DNA of 64,000 bases from Nonomuraea thailandensis (GCF_024172165.1 NZ_JAMZEB010000002.1:2563501-2627500); one strand, 5' to 3'; shown: positions 17,251 to 25,511, counted from the stretch's first letter. The notes: generated from the letters alone by a model not told the origin. A program made the numbers and translations.

Positions 17251-17873
17251 CGCGCCGCCTCCTTCAGCGCCGCGGCGAGCGATTCCTCGTGCCGGTCGCG
17301 CAGGTGGGCCAGCGCCGGGTCGAGGCGGGCGTTGACGAGCTCGGCGTGGATGAACGTCACGTCCTCGACCCGGAAGTGGCCCTTGAAGAAGTCGCGCAGG
17401 TAACGCTCCTGATGGTCGTACGGCTCCCGCGGCGTGCCGGGGCCGTACGCGCCGCCGCGGGCGCTCGTCACGACGAACCTGCGGCCTTCGAGCGACATCC
17501 CGGGAAAGGTGATCTGGTCCAGCCAGGCCTTCAGCGCCGAGGGGATCGAGTAGTTGTACATCGGCGTGCCGATGAGGATCACCTCGGCCGCGACCACCTC
17601 GTCCAGCAGCGGCTCCACGACGGCCCACGCCTGCCGCCGATCGGGGGTGCGAGCCGCCTCCCGGTAGCGCGCGATGTCGGTGATCTCGTGCTCCAGGATG
17701 TGGTCGCACAGCTCGGTCCACGCCTCGCCGATGTGCGGCACGGGCCGCGCGGCCAGGTCGCGGTAGACGTAGCCGGCCTGGGGGTGGGCGGCCCGCCAGG
17801 TGTCGGCGTACACGCCTGACAGTTTCCGCGAGAACGACGCCCGGCGGGCGCTGGCGTCCAGGTGCAGCAGCAT
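17247..17873 (-). CDS. azoR: FMN-dependent NADH:quinone oxidoreductase / azoreductase
   Basis: 208 residues with the flavodoxin-like fold: LHLDASARRASFSRKLSGVY at the phosphate-binding loop, IGTPMYNYSIPSALKAWLDQ at the FMN ring site, and VTSARGGAYG after strand four. These enzymes reduce quinones and azo compounds by two electrons and help with electrophile stress. It is first in a two-gene operon with the SMR exporter and diverges from a TetR gene across a large dyad, so it is very probably the regulator's target. Confidence 0.85.
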   Translation of the reverse strand: MLLHLDASARRASFSRKLSGVYADTWRAAHPQAGYVYRDLAARPVPHIGEAWTELCDHILEHEITDIARYREAARTPDRRQAWAVVEPLLDEVVAAEVILIGTPMYNYSIPSALKAWLDQITFPGMSLEGRRFVVTSARGGAYGPGTPREPYDHQERYLRDFFKGHFRVEDVTFIHAELVNARLDPALAHLRDRHEESLAAALKEAAR

Positions 17874-17896
17874 GATCTCTCCTCACACAGGTAATT

Positions 17897-17936
17897 GGAC
17901 ACACCGTCCGCTTCACTATAAGCGGACGCTGTGTCC
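17897..17936. promoter_or_regulatory. 40-bp near-perfect TetR operator
   Basis: GGACACACCGTCCGCTT (17897-17913) and AAGCGGACGCTGTGTCC (17920-17936) are 17-bp arms with a single mismatch around CACTAT. The dyad fills the 79-bp gap between azoR and the divergent TetR gene, ending 16 bp before the TetR ATG. The length would allow two dimers. Very likely the binding site of the neighbouring repressor. Confidence 0.75.
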
Positions 17937-17952
17937 GGATACAATCGGGTGC

Positions 17953-18519
17953 ATGGAGAGAGCCGACGCCGCCCGCAACCGCGCCCGCATCCTGGAGGCG
18001 GCCGCCCTGCTGTTCGCGGAGCGGCCCCCGCAGGACGTGACGATGGACGACATCGCCAGGACGGCCGGGGTGGGCCGGGGCACGCTCTACCGCCGCTATC
18101 CCGACCGCGCGTCGATCGCCGTGGCGCTGCTGGACGAGCACGAGAGAGAGCTGCAGGAACGCCTGCTGCGCGGCGAGCCGCCCCTGGGGCCGGGCGCGCC
18201 GCCCGCCGAGCGGCTGGCCGCCTTCTACGCCGCCATGGTCCGCCTGCTGGAAGACCACTCCCACCTGGTGCTCGGCTCGGAGGTGGGCCGCTCCCGCTTC
18301 GAGACGGGCGCGTACGGCTTCTGGCGCGCCCACGTGCGCGCGCTCCTGGCCGCCGCGGGCACGCCCCGCCCGGACGCGCTGGTCGACGTCCTGCTCGCCC
18401 CTCTGGCCCCCGAGGTGTACGGCTACCAGCGCACGGTGCTCGGCCTCACCCCCGAGCAGATCACCGAGGCACTGACCCGGCTCACGACGACCCTGGAGCC
18501 TCAGCGCCCGGCTCGATGA
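17953..18519 (+). CDS. TetR-family repressor of the azoR/SMR operon
   Basis: 188 residues. The DNA-binding domain is at 1-50 (ARNRARILEAAALLFAER, DIARTAGVGRGTLYRRYPDR) and the rest is a helical ligand domain with a C-terminal segment resembling TetR_C SbtR-like domains. ATG at 17953 is the first start after the operator. By context it represses the divergent azoreductase-exporter operon and its own gene. The ligand is unknown; quinones or quaternary cations would fit the targets. Confidence 0.85.
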   Translation: MERADAARNRARILEAAALLFAERPPQDVTMDDIARTAGVGRGTLYRRYPDRASIAVALLDEHERELQERLLRGEPPLGPGAPPAERLAAFYAAMVRLLEDHSHLVLGSEVGRSRFETGAYGFWRAHVRALLAAAGTPRPDALVDVLLAPLAPEVYGYQRTVLGLTPEQITEALTRLTTTLEPQRPAR

Positions 18520-18602
18520 GCGCGTGTGCCGCGCCGAGGCCAGGACAAGATCTGGCCCGAACATTGCAGGCAAAGGATCACGATTCCGATACGTTGAGCC
18601 AT

Positions 18603-19799
18603 ATGTCCCGGGCCTTTCCTGGAGCTCAACATGTCGTGCCGCAGGCTCAGCCCCGGCTCGCCTGGCTGGACGCCCTGCGGGGCGTCGGCGCCGTCGCGGT
18701 GGTGGGGGAGCACCTGACGACCTGGGCCATGCCCTGGCTACGGCCCACCTCGTTCAACCTCGGCGTCTACGGCGTGCTGGTGTTCTTCCTGGTCAGCGGC
18801 TACATCATCCCGACCTCGCTGGAGCGGCACGGCGACGTGCGGGCCTTCTGGATCGGGCGGTTCTTCCGCCTCTACCCGCTCTATCTCGCGGTCATCGCCC
18901 TGGTCCTGGCCCTGGCCTGGTGGATCCCGGTACGGCCCGAGGTGTCCAGGGACCTGTCGTCCGTGGCCGCGCACGCGACCATGCTCCTGGACGCGGTGGG
19001 CGCGGCGGGCGTGCTGAACACCATGTGGACGCTGTCGTACGAGATGGTCTTCTACCTGCTGGTCGTCGCGCTGTTCACGGCCGGCGTGCGCGACCGCCCG
19101 GGCCTGCTCCCGGCGCTGTTCGCGATCGTGGCGGCCGTCGCCGCCCTGGTGCTGCCGGGGCCGCCGTGGCCGGGCGCATGGCCGGCCCTGGTCTCGTGCG
19201 GGATGTTCGTGGTCGGGCTCGCGTGCGTGGTGGCGGGCCGCGGGCGCACGGTGGCGGCGATCGCGCTGGGCGTGATGGCGCTGGCGCTGGTGGTGTCGAG
19301 CAGCCGGGTCCCCTGGTTCGGCGTGGCGATCCTGGCCGTGATGTTCGCCGGCACGGCGGTCCACCGATGGGAGCGCGGACAGGGGGCGTTGTGGCCGGTG
19401 GCCGCCGCCGGGGCGCTCGTGGCCGCGACGCCCCTGTGGGCGCTGAACGCGGGCTGGTGGTGGGTGCAGCCGGACGTGTGGGGCCTGACCATCCTGCTCG
19501 CGGTCCTCACCTTCGCCGCCGCCATGGCCTGGCGGGCCCGCCGCGTCCCCGCCGTGCTCGTCTGGCTCGGCACGATCAGCTACTCCCTCTACCTCGCCCA
19601 CCTGCCGATCCTCCTGGCCGTCATGCAGGTGGCGGGGGAGATGCGCTGGTCGCCGTTGCCGCTGCAACTCGGCGTCAGCGTGGCGTTCCTGGTCCTGCTG
19701 ATGCCCGTGAGCTGGCTGAGTCACCGCTTCATCGAACGCCCGATGCAGCGGCTCGGCCGCCGCCTGGCACGCGGAACGGCAAAGTCTAGGGCGAAATAA
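18603..19799 (+). CDS. membrane acyltransferase family 3 protein
   Basis: 398 residues with about ten transmembrane helices. It shows the acyltransferase-3 (OafA-like) hallmarks: RLAWLDALRGVGAVAVVGEH with the conserved basic/His pair, FFLVSGYIIPTSL, FWIGRFFRLYPLYLA, NTMWTLSYEMVFYLL and C-terminal RFIERPMQRLGRRL. Such enzymes O-acylate extracytoplasmic glycans or antibiotics. ATG at 18603 opens the family-like N-terminus; a weak GTTGAG precedes it. No sugar or polyketide genes adjoin, so the acceptor is unknown. Confidence 0.85.
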   Translation: MSRAFPGAQHVVPQAQPRLAWLDALRGVGAVAVVGEHLTTWAMPWLRPTSFNLGVYGVLVFFLVSGYIIPTSLERHGDVRAFWIGRFFRLYPLYLAVIALVLALAWWIPVRPEVSRDLSSVAAHATMLLDAVGAAGVLNTMWTLSYEMVFYLLVVALFTAGVRDRPGLLPALFAIVAAVAALVLPGPPWPGAWPALVSCGMFVVGLACVVAGRGRTVAAIALGVMALALVVSSSRVPWFGVAILAVMFAGTAVHRWERGQGALWPVAAAGALVAATPLWALNAGWWWVQPDVWGLTILLAVLTFAAAMAWRARRVPAVLVWLGTISYSLYLAHLPILLAVMQVAGEMRWSPLPLQLGVSVAFLVLLMPVSWLSHRFIERPMQRLGRRLARGTAKSRAK

Positions 19800-19887
19800 A
19801 CCCATATCGGGCATTTTGGGAAGTCTCGTTATACCCGCTGTGTTGTCGCGAGTGTCGGCTGAAAAGGAGAAAGGCCGAAAGGTTCGA

Positions 19888-19907
19888 TATACACCTCGGG
19901 AGGAATC
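19888..19907 (+). promoter_or_regulatory. strong Shine-Dalgarno and -10-like TATACA before a microORF
   Basis: GGGAGGA at 19898-19904 is an excellent ribosome binding site 4 nt before ATG 19908. TATACA (19888-19893) resembles a -10 but is too close to serve this ATG with its Shine-Dalgarno; TATACC at 19830-19835 is a better placed candidate. This makes an otherwise noncoding gap suspicious for a small gene. Confidence 0.35.
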
Positions 19908-20030
19908 ATGCAGACCAGGCAGCTTCTAGGCCTGATGGGGCTGCGGGCCCCGTACCCGGACCCCCGCGCACCCGGCGGGGGCGGCTCGGACAGCAGCCGC
20001 AGCGCACGTCGCAGGAGGCGTCGCCGCTGA
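19908..20030 (+). CDS. candidate 40-aa basic microprotein
   Basis: ATG with a near-perfect Shine-Dalgarno opens 40 codons: an N-terminal MQTRQLLGLMGLRAPYPDPR, a Gly/Ser-rich middle and a C-terminal run of seven arginines. It ends TGATG, overlapping a second 12-codon ORF (20030-20068, MPDIGRDLCSCR). I know no family. The Arg tail could bind nucleic acid or be an artefact of GC-rich DNA. The ribosome binding site is the main support. Confidence 0.35.
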   Translation: MQTRQLLGLMGLRAPYPDPRAPGGGGSDSSRSARRRRRRR

Positions 20031-20149
20031 TGCCGGACATCGGTCGTGACCTGTGCTCCTGCCGGTAGACGGCACGAGCCGGTCGGCGAACACCTTGGTC
20101 GGGCCCGCGGCTGATCAGGGTATCGCCGGCGGTCACGATCCGAACGGCG

Positions 20150-20533
20150 CTAGGCGACGCCGCCCCCCACCGGGGACGGCTGCGCCGCCTGCAGCGCGGC
20201 ACGGATGGCCTGCTCCACGGTGCCGTGCACCTTCAGCATGCCCTTGGCCTCGGTGACGTCCAGCAACTGCGCCGGCCCTCGCTGCGGCGCGGCCAGGTGC
20301 AGGCTGGCACCGTTGCTGAAGGCGACGAGGTGGGTCTCCAGCAGGACGGGCAGCGCCGCACTGCTCATGTACGGCACCTCGCTCAGGTCGAGCACCACAT
20401 GGTCGCCCTGGTGGCGGCGGGTGCGGCCGATGTAGTCGTCCAACAGGTGGGCGGTGGTGATGTCCACCTCCCCGGCGACCGCGATCACGGTCACGCCGGG
20501 CAGATACTGAGAACTGAACGTCAGCGACGGCAC
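20150..20533 (-). CDS. STAS-domain anti-sigma factor antagonist
   Basis: 127 residues of SpoIIAA-like fold: LTFSSQYLPGVTVIAVAGEV, VDITTAHLLDDYIGRT, then VVLDLSEVPYMSSAALPVLL. The usual Asp before the phosphorylated Ser is replaced (MSSAAL against the typical MDSSGL), so regulation by phosphorylation may differ. GTG at 20533 follows GGAGGT by 9 nt, which decides it over a longer frame starting at 20593. A PP2C-domain gene diverges 298 bp away and may act on it. The gap between them (20534-20831) holds no other gene that I can support. Confidence 0.82.
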   Translation of the reverse strand: MPSLTFSSQYLPGVTVIAVAGEVDITTAHLLDDYIGRTRRHQGDHVVLDLSEVPYMSSAALPVLLETHLVAFSNGASLHLAAPQRGPAQLLDVTEAKGMLKVHGTVEQAIRAALQAAQPSPVGGGVA

Positions 20534-20831
20534 AGCAGCGGACCTCCATCGGAGCCCAGGGGGGACGGGCACACGTCCGGGTACCGACCACACTACGCCC
20601 TCTTCGTGGTCCCGGCGCTACCCGCCGGACACGAATATCTCCAGGTCATCCGGGTTTGTGAGGAAAGTCCTTGCGAGGCCCCCGCCTACAGCCGGTGATC
20701 CTATCGCACGGAGGCCGGCGGGCGAGATGGCTCAGCCGGGCTCCAAGCCGCTCGACGACCCGAACGCGGCGCTTGACGCATCCTGGCGGTGACGAGAGAA
20801 CAGGAGGTGCCCGCCGGTCGAAGGAGCGCGC

Positions 20832-21719
20832 TTGTACCTTCACACCCGTCCCGTCAGCGCCCACAAGCCGAACGAGGACTACGTGGCCGCCGCCGGCGGC
20901 ACCCTGACCCAAGCCGTCCTCCTCGACGGAGCGGGAGGCCCCTCCGAGCTTCCGACCGGCTGCCGTCACGGCACCCCGTGGTTCGTCGCACAATTGGGCG
21001 ACGCCGCCATGACCCACATGCGTGACCCGATCATCGGACTGGACATCGCGCTCCTGCGGGCCATCTCCGGGGTCGCCCACTCGCACCGGACGTTCACGTG
21101 CGACCTCTCACATCCCGGCACGCCCTCCTGCACGGCTGCCATGCTCCGGTTGCAGGCCGACCAGGTCGAATACCTGGTGCTCGGCGACTCCACCCTCGCC
21201 GCCGAGGTCAACGGCGAGGTCATCACGGTGACGGACCGGCGCATCGAGGCGGTCGGCGACGACCTCTGGCGGCGCATGGCCGCCCTGCCCACCGGTACGC
21301 CCGCACACCGGGCGGCACGCATCGAGTTCGTGGAACACCAGCGGCGCATGCGCAACCACCCTCTCGGCTACCCGATCGCATCGGTCGACGAAGAAGCCGC
21401 ACGGGACGCGCTCACCGGCAGCTTCCCGATCGCAGAAGTACGCCGCCTGGCCCTGCTGAGCGACGGCGCCACCCGCTTCGTCGAGTTCGGGCTCGGCACG
21501 TTCTCCGAACTCCTGGACATCCTCGGCTCTGACGCGCCGTGGAGGTTGTTCGACGAGGTACGTGCGGCGGAAGCCGGCGACCCCGACGGCAGGCGATGGC
21601 CCCGGGCCAAGCGCTTCGACGACATCGCAGTGGTGTATCTCTCCGGCGGCGAGATCCAGGCTCACCATCCTGTGAGTCGAGAACAGGTCATCCAGCGCCT
21701 GGTCACGAGACCGGAGTGA
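20832..21719 (+). CDS. PP2C-domain protein (integrated protein phosphatase 2C)
   Basis: 295 residues with scattered PPM phosphatase motifs: HKPNEDYVAAAGG (motif with Asn-Glu-Asp), LLDGAGGPSE, LVLGDSTLAAEV, LLSDGATRFVEFG and KRFDDIAVVYLSGG. The metal-binding Asp residues are retained, so it is probably an active Ser/Thr phosphatase, although it lacks the canonical DGHGG form. The start is TTG at 20832 behind AAGGAG (20821-20826). It faces away from the STAS gene; the two may form a small partner-switching module, but no anti-sigma kinase gene is nearby. Confidence 0.7.
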   Translation: MYLHTRPVSAHKPNEDYVAAAGGTLTQAVLLDGAGGPSELPTGCRHGTPWFVAQLGDAAMTHMRDPIIGLDIALLRAISGVAHSHRTFTCDLSHPGTPSCTAAMLRLQADQVEYLVLGDSTLAAEVNGEVITVTDRRIEAVGDDLWRRMAALPTGTPAHRAARIEFVEHQRRMRNHPLGYPIASVDEEAARDALTGSFPIAEVRRLALLSDGATRFVEFGLGTFSELLDILGSDAPWRLFDEVRAAEAGDPDGRRWPRAKRFDDIAVVYLSGGEIQAHHPVSREQVIQRLVTRPE

Positions 21720-21910
21720 GAACCGGCGAGCCGCCCGTCGAGCGGCCTGCCCGCCGGCACGTACGGCGGCTCGGAGCCCCCCGGCGCGGCGCGCGGTGCA
21801 GGCCCTCGGCGGCAGGACTTGGCTCGGCACCCGGCTTCGACGCCGGCCCGCCGGGCACGGCGTTCGCGATCCCGCAGAACCCGGGCCGCCGAAGGGACGG
21901 TGGTGCAGGA

Positions 21911-21926
21911 GGGCGCCCTGGCGCCC
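21911..21926 (-). terminator. hairpin downstream of pheA
   Basis: GGGCGCC (21911-21917) and GGCGCCC (21920-21926) are perfect 7-bp arms 10 nt beyond the pheA stop. No T-run follows, as is usual for actinomycete terminators. The rest of the 21720-21936 gap shows nothing. Confidence 0.45.
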
Positions 21927-21936
21927 GTCCGGGGAC

Positions 21937-22776
21937 CTAGTCGGCGCGGGACGGGTCGGCCGGATAGACCCCGAGGATCTTCACGTCCGTGGTGAAGAAC
22001 GCCAGCTCCTCCAGCGCGTTCTTCAGCCCGGGGTCCTCGGGGTGGCCGTCGACCTCGGCGAGGAACTGGGTGGCCGCGAAGTGGCCGCCGACCATGTAGC
22101 TCTCCAGCTTGGTCATGTTGATGCCGTTGGTCGCGAACCCGCCGAGCGCCTTGTAGAGCGCGGCCGGCAGGTTGCGGACGTTGAAGACGAACGAGGTGAC
22201 CACCGGGCCCTCGCCGCGTGGTGCCTGCACGAAGGCGGGGCTGAGCACCACGAAGCGGGTGGTGTTGTGCTCCTCGTCCTCGACGTCGCGGGCGAGGATG
22301 TGCAAGCCGTAGATGTCCGCCGCGAGCGGCGGCGCGATCGCCGCCTGGGTCGGGTCGTCCGCCTCGGCCACCTCGCGCGCAGCGCCGGCGGTGTCACCGG
22401 CGATCACGGGCACCAGGCCGTGCTCGCGGATGATCCGGCGGCACTGGCCGAGAGCGTGCACGTGGCTGTGCACGGCCCTGATCGTGTCCAGGGTGGCGCC
22501 CGGCGGCGCCATCAGGTTGAACTGGATGCGCAGAAAGTGCTCGCCGACGATGTAGAGGTCCGAGGTCGGCAGGAAGTGGTGGATGTCGGCGACCCGGCCG
22601 GCGATCGAGTTGTCGATCGGGATCATCGCCAGCTCGGCCTCGCCGTTCTCCACCACCGCGAACACGTCCTCGAAGGAGGCGCACGGCACCGTGTGCCAGT
22701 CGGGGTAGTGGTTCTTGCACACCATGTGGGAGTTCGAGCCGGGCTCGCCCTGATAGGCGATACGTCGTGCGGTCAC
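21937..22776 (-). CDS. pheA: prephenate dehydratase
   Basis: Converts prephenate to phenylpyruvate in phenylalanine synthesis. 279 residues: catalytic PDT domain at about 5-185 (RIAYQGEPGSNSHM, AELAMIPIDNSIAGRV, and NTTRFVVLS, whose TRF motif is catalytic) and a C-terminal ACT domain at about 195-275 (GALYKALGGFATNGINMTKL type). The usual ACT motif ESRP is ESYM here, which may alter phenylalanine feedback. The start is GTG at 22776. It is monocistronic. Confidence 0.93.
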   Translation of the reverse strand: MTARRIAYQGEPGSNSHMVCKNHYPDWHTVPCASFEDVFAVVENGEAELAMIPIDNSIAGRVADIHHFLPTSDLYIVGEHFLRIQFNLMAPPGATLDTIRAVHSHVHALGQCRRIIREHGLVPVIAGDTAGAAREVAEADDPTQAAIAPPLAADIYGLHILARDVEDEEHNTTRFVVLSPAFVQAPRGEGPVVTSFVFNVRNLPAALYKALGGFATNGINMTKLESYMVGGHFAATQFLAEVDGHPEDPGLKNALEELAFFTTDVKILGVYPADPSRAD

Positions 22777-23055
22777 CCCAGCAGTTTCCCATGCAGCCGG
22801 GCGCGGCCATCGAGCGACGGCTCAGGCTCGTCAGCGTGAACACCGCCCTGAACGGTGCAATCGCCTCCTTTGCGTTCTGAATAAAGATTCTCGTTTTTTG
22901 GAAGTTTTTGCTCGTCGTTCGACAACTCGGACTAATCATGCGTTGATGGGCGATCGGGGCCGCCGTTCAGCCGCTTGTGCTGCGGACACCCGCAACGCGA
23001 CGTCCATGACTTTCGTCGCCATGTCCCGCGGTCACAATTCTGTGCGCGGGGTGGC
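22777..23055. other. pheA upstream region, no gene recognised
   Basis: The 279-bp gap contains an A/T-rich patch at about 22875-22920 that could be the pheA promoter. On the minus strand AAAGGAGG (about 22863-22870) looks like an isolated ribosome binding site some 90 nt before pheA, followed by a TTG and nine codons. A short leader ORF is possible, but I see no attenuator hairpin. Confidence 0.3.
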
Positions 23056-23973
23056 TCAGCCGGCGGCGACGTGGGTGCGGATGGCGGCGGCGCCGGATTC
23101 GGCGAGCCAGTCGGCGAGGGTGCGCAGGCCGGGGTGGATGACGCGCAGCGCCTCGATGTCGGCGTGCCAGCGGTGCCCGGCCTGCCAGTGCTTCATGGTG
23201 TCGGCGATCTCCTGGCCGAGCCGGGCGGTCTCCTCGCCGGTGAGCTGCTCGTACCGGATCGGGAGGCCGGTGGCCGCCGCGATCGCGGCGGCGGCTTCCA
23301 CCGGGGTCGGTTCGTCGCCGGCCAGCTCCAGGGTGCGCCCGGCGAACCGGGCAGGATCGGCGAACGCGAGCGCGGCGAACTCGGCGATGTCCTCCAGCGC
23401 GATGACCTGCATGGGCTCGTGCGGCGGGAAGAGGTGCCGGTGCACGCCCTCGGGGGAGATGCCGTCGAGGCCGACGACCCCGGCGCCGAGGTAGTTGGTC
23501 ATGAAGCGGACCGGGCGCAGCACGGTGGGCAGCGCCACGTGGTCGTGCAGGTACTCCTCGATCAGCGTCTTGCCCCGCGCCCCTCGCATGGGGGCCGAGG
23601 TGGAGGCGACGGTGCTGAAGACGACCTGTTCGACGCCCGCCTTGACCGCGGCGTCGATCAGCGCCCTGCCGCGGGTCGCCTCCAGCTCCGTCTGCGGTCC
23701 TGACGGGCCGTAGGCCACCGGCGGAACGCCGAAGACGGCGGCGGCGCCGTCGAGCGCGGCCGGCAGGCCGGCCGGGTCGTCGAAATCGCCGCGCACGAGC
23801 TCGGCGCCCGCGGCGGCCAGCTCGGCGGCGGCCGGCGCGGTCAGGTCGCGCACCAGCGCCCGGACGTTCCAGCCGCCGGCGAGCAGCCGCCGGGCGGTGG
23901 CTCCGCCCTGCTTGCCGGTGGCGCCGGTGACGAGGATCGCAGCACCGGTGCCTGCGGGTGTGGCGGTGGTCAT
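23056..23973 (-). CDS. NmrA/SDR-family NAD(P)H-binding protein
   Basis: 305 residues with an N-terminal Rossmann motif ILVTGATGKQGGATARRLL, RALVRD for the cofactor's second site, VFSTVAST, and a C-terminal part with ALEDIAEFAALAF and GRTLELAGDEPTP, matching atypical short-chain dehydrogenases of the NmrA type. They act as redox sensors or quinone/NADPH-binding reductases. The ATG at 23973 follows GGAGGA by 7 nt. It diverges from a TetR gene 87 bp away, its probable repressor. Confidence 0.87.
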   Translation of the reverse strand: MTTATPAGTGAAILVTGATGKQGGATARRLLAGGWNVRALVRDLTAPAAAELAAAGAELVRGDFDDPAGLPAALDGAAAVFGVPPVAYGPSGPQTELEATRGRALIDAAVKAGVEQVVFSTVASTSAPMRGARGKTLIEEYLHDHVALPTVLRPVRFMTNYLGAGVVGLDGISPEGVHRHLFPPHEPMQVIALEDIAEFAALAFADPARFAGRTLELAGDEPTPVEAAAAIAAATGLPIRYEQLTGEETARLGQEIADTMKHWQAGHRWHADIEALRVIHPGLRTLADWLAESGAAAIRTHVAAG

Positions 23974-24060
23974 GGTGGTGTCCTCCGGAACTTGTGGGAG
24001 ATACTGGCTCGGTCCGGAATGCTCCACCCGTTTCGCCGCCGCAGACAAGGATTTCGTGAC

Positions 24061-24813
24061 ATGACAGCAGCGCCGCTCGCAGTGCCCCCCGGGCGTGCCG
24101 ATGCCCGCCGCAACCGGGAGCTCGTGCTGCGTACGGCGATGCGGGTGTTCGCCGAGGAGGGGCCCGAGGCGTCCCTCGGCCGGATCGCGCAGCGCGCCGG
24201 GGTCGGCGCGGGCACGGTCTACCGGCACTTCCCCAGCAAGGACATCCTGCTGGAGGCGGTGCTCGCCGAGCACCTCGACGCGCTGGTGGCCGCCGCCGAT
24301 CGCCGGCGCGCCCGCGCCGCTCCCGGTGAGGCGCTGTTCGGCTTCCTGCTCGAAGTGATCGAGAAGTCGGCGGGCCGCCAGCACGTGTGCGACGCGCTCA
24401 CGGGTGACCGCGGCTGGCCGCGCGCCGTGCTGGCCGCCGCGGTGCGGCGCTTCCACGAGACCTTGGAACGCCTGCTGCGCGAGGGGAGGCAGGCGGGGGT
24501 GGTCCGCGCCGACGTGCGGGTGGACGACCTGTCGGCACTCGCGGTCGGGGGCGCCACCCTGCGCTCGGCGCACCGGGACCACGCTCGCGGCGCCCAGCTC
24601 GTACGGCTGCTGCTGGACGGGCTGCGCGCCCCCCCTGTCACGGAACCCCGGCCGTTCCGTGACCCGTCTTCGCCGCCGCGTCACGAAACCCCGGCCTCGC
24701 GGCACTGCGGGGAGTGCGGGGCGCCGCTGCCGGTCCGGGCCACCGGGCGGCCGCCCCGCTACTGCGGCCCCACCTGCCGCCAGCGCGCTCACCGGCGCCG
24801 TCCGGCCCGATAG
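24061..24813 (+). CDS. TetR-family regulator with C-terminal four-Cys zinc-ribbon tail
   Basis: 250 residues. The N-terminal HTH is at about 15-60 (RRNRELVLRTAMRVFAEEG, RAGVGAGTVYRHFPSKD), followed by a TetR_C SbtR-like helical domain to about 195. A linker then leads to a tail with HCGECGAPLP and RYCGPTCRQRAHRRR, a CxxC-x(n)-CxxxC arrangement likely to bind zinc. Similar tails occur on several actinomycete regulators. ATG at 24061 is the first good start; an upstream frame from 23992 would enter the divergent promoter. Probable regulator of the NmrA-like gene. Confidence 0.85.
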   Translation: MTAAPLAVPPGRADARRNRELVLRTAMRVFAEEGPEASLGRIAQRAGVGAGTVYRHFPSKDILLEAVLAEHLDALVAAADRRRARAAPGEALFGFLLEVIEKSAGRQHVCDALTGDRGWPRAVLAAAVRRFHETLERLLREGRQAGVVRADVRVDDLSALAVGGATLRSAHRDHARGAQLVRLLLDGLRAPPVTEPRPFRDPSSPPRHETPASRHCGECGAPLPVRATGRPPRYCGPTCRQRAHRRRPAR

Positions 24814-24868
24814 CGATCGCCAGGCGGGTGCGTCGCGGGGTCCACCAGTGCTCGACGCGTCCGGACCG

Positions 24869-25270
24869 TCAGATCCCGGCGGTGATCTTCTCCAGCAGGT
24901 GCGGCCCGCGCTCGGCCGCCTCGCGGTCGCGCCTGGCCGCCTCCTGCCTCACGAGGGGGAAGATGAGGCGGCCGAAGTCCACGGCGTCGCCGAGCAGGTC
25001 GTACCCCCGGGCGGAGAGCCGCTGCGCGCCGGTGTTCTCCGGCCCGCCCGGCCGCGCGCGCCGCCGCCCACACCGACTCGATGTGCTGGGCGGCGTCCGC
25101 CGGCGGCTCGCCCCACAGACGTCCGCCTCCGCGCCGCCGGCGGCGTAGGCGGCGGGCGAGGAGCCGCCCGAGATCCCGGGATGCGGGCTCTGCACCGGGA
25201 AGATGTCGCTGACGTAGGCGTGGAACCGGCAGTGCTCGCCCTCGTGGCGCTGCTCGTGGGGTGTGCGGCA
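24869..25270 (-). pseudogene. decayed luciferase-like (LLM) flavin monooxygenase, C-terminal part
   Basis: Recognisable pieces of one FMN-dependent monooxygenase lie in different frames: HEGEHCRFHAYVSDIFPVQS and PHPGISGGSSPAAYAAGGAE in one frame, LWGEPPADAAQHIESVWAAA in the next, and a C-terminus with RGYDLLGDAVDFGRLIFPLV in a third. The order is that of alkanesulfonate-monooxygenase relatives, but the catalytic N-terminal half and part of the C-terminal half are gone, with at least two frameshifts. The adjacent GNAT and ABC genes often occur with such monooxygenases in actinomycetes, so the locus has probably lost its enzyme. Confidence 0.65.
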
Positions 25271-25368
25271 GGCCCAGGTGGTCGGAGACCGTGCCTGGCT
25301 TCAAGATAGGAAGAGATTTGCCGTGAATCAAGTGGGTTATGTGAGAAATCTACAAAAAACCAACTAAA

Positions 25369-25384
25369 CAAGTAGGACTTGACG
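25369..25384 (+). promoter_or_regulatory. dyad overlapping a -35 element before the GNAT/ABC operon
   Basis: CAAGT (25369-25373) and ACTTG (25377-25381) flank AGG, and TTGACG at 25379-25384 is a -35-like hexamer within the same A/T-rich patch (about 25315-25385) of otherwise GC-rich DNA. No clear -10 follows. The GNAT gene starts 128 bp downstream. The region 25271-25511 shows no gene. Confidence 0.35.
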
Positions 25385-25511
25385 GCTTTCGAGGGCTGTG
25401 CTGAGCTGGGGTCGGCTGACGGACGTGAGAAAGGTCTCGGTTCATGCTTGTGGAGTTCCTTGGGATCGGTGGGACCGGTGACGGTCCGGGCTCGCCGGAG
25501 CGGGTCGCGGC

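Noticed and set aside
22860..22940. Possible Phe attenuator before pheA
   Set aside because: A ribosome-site-like AAAGGAGG and a short ORF exist, but there is no run of Phe codons and no clear alternative hairpins.
25271..25511. Gene in the gap before the GNAT
   Set aside because: Frames are short, cross the A/T-rich promoter patch and show no similarity to any family.
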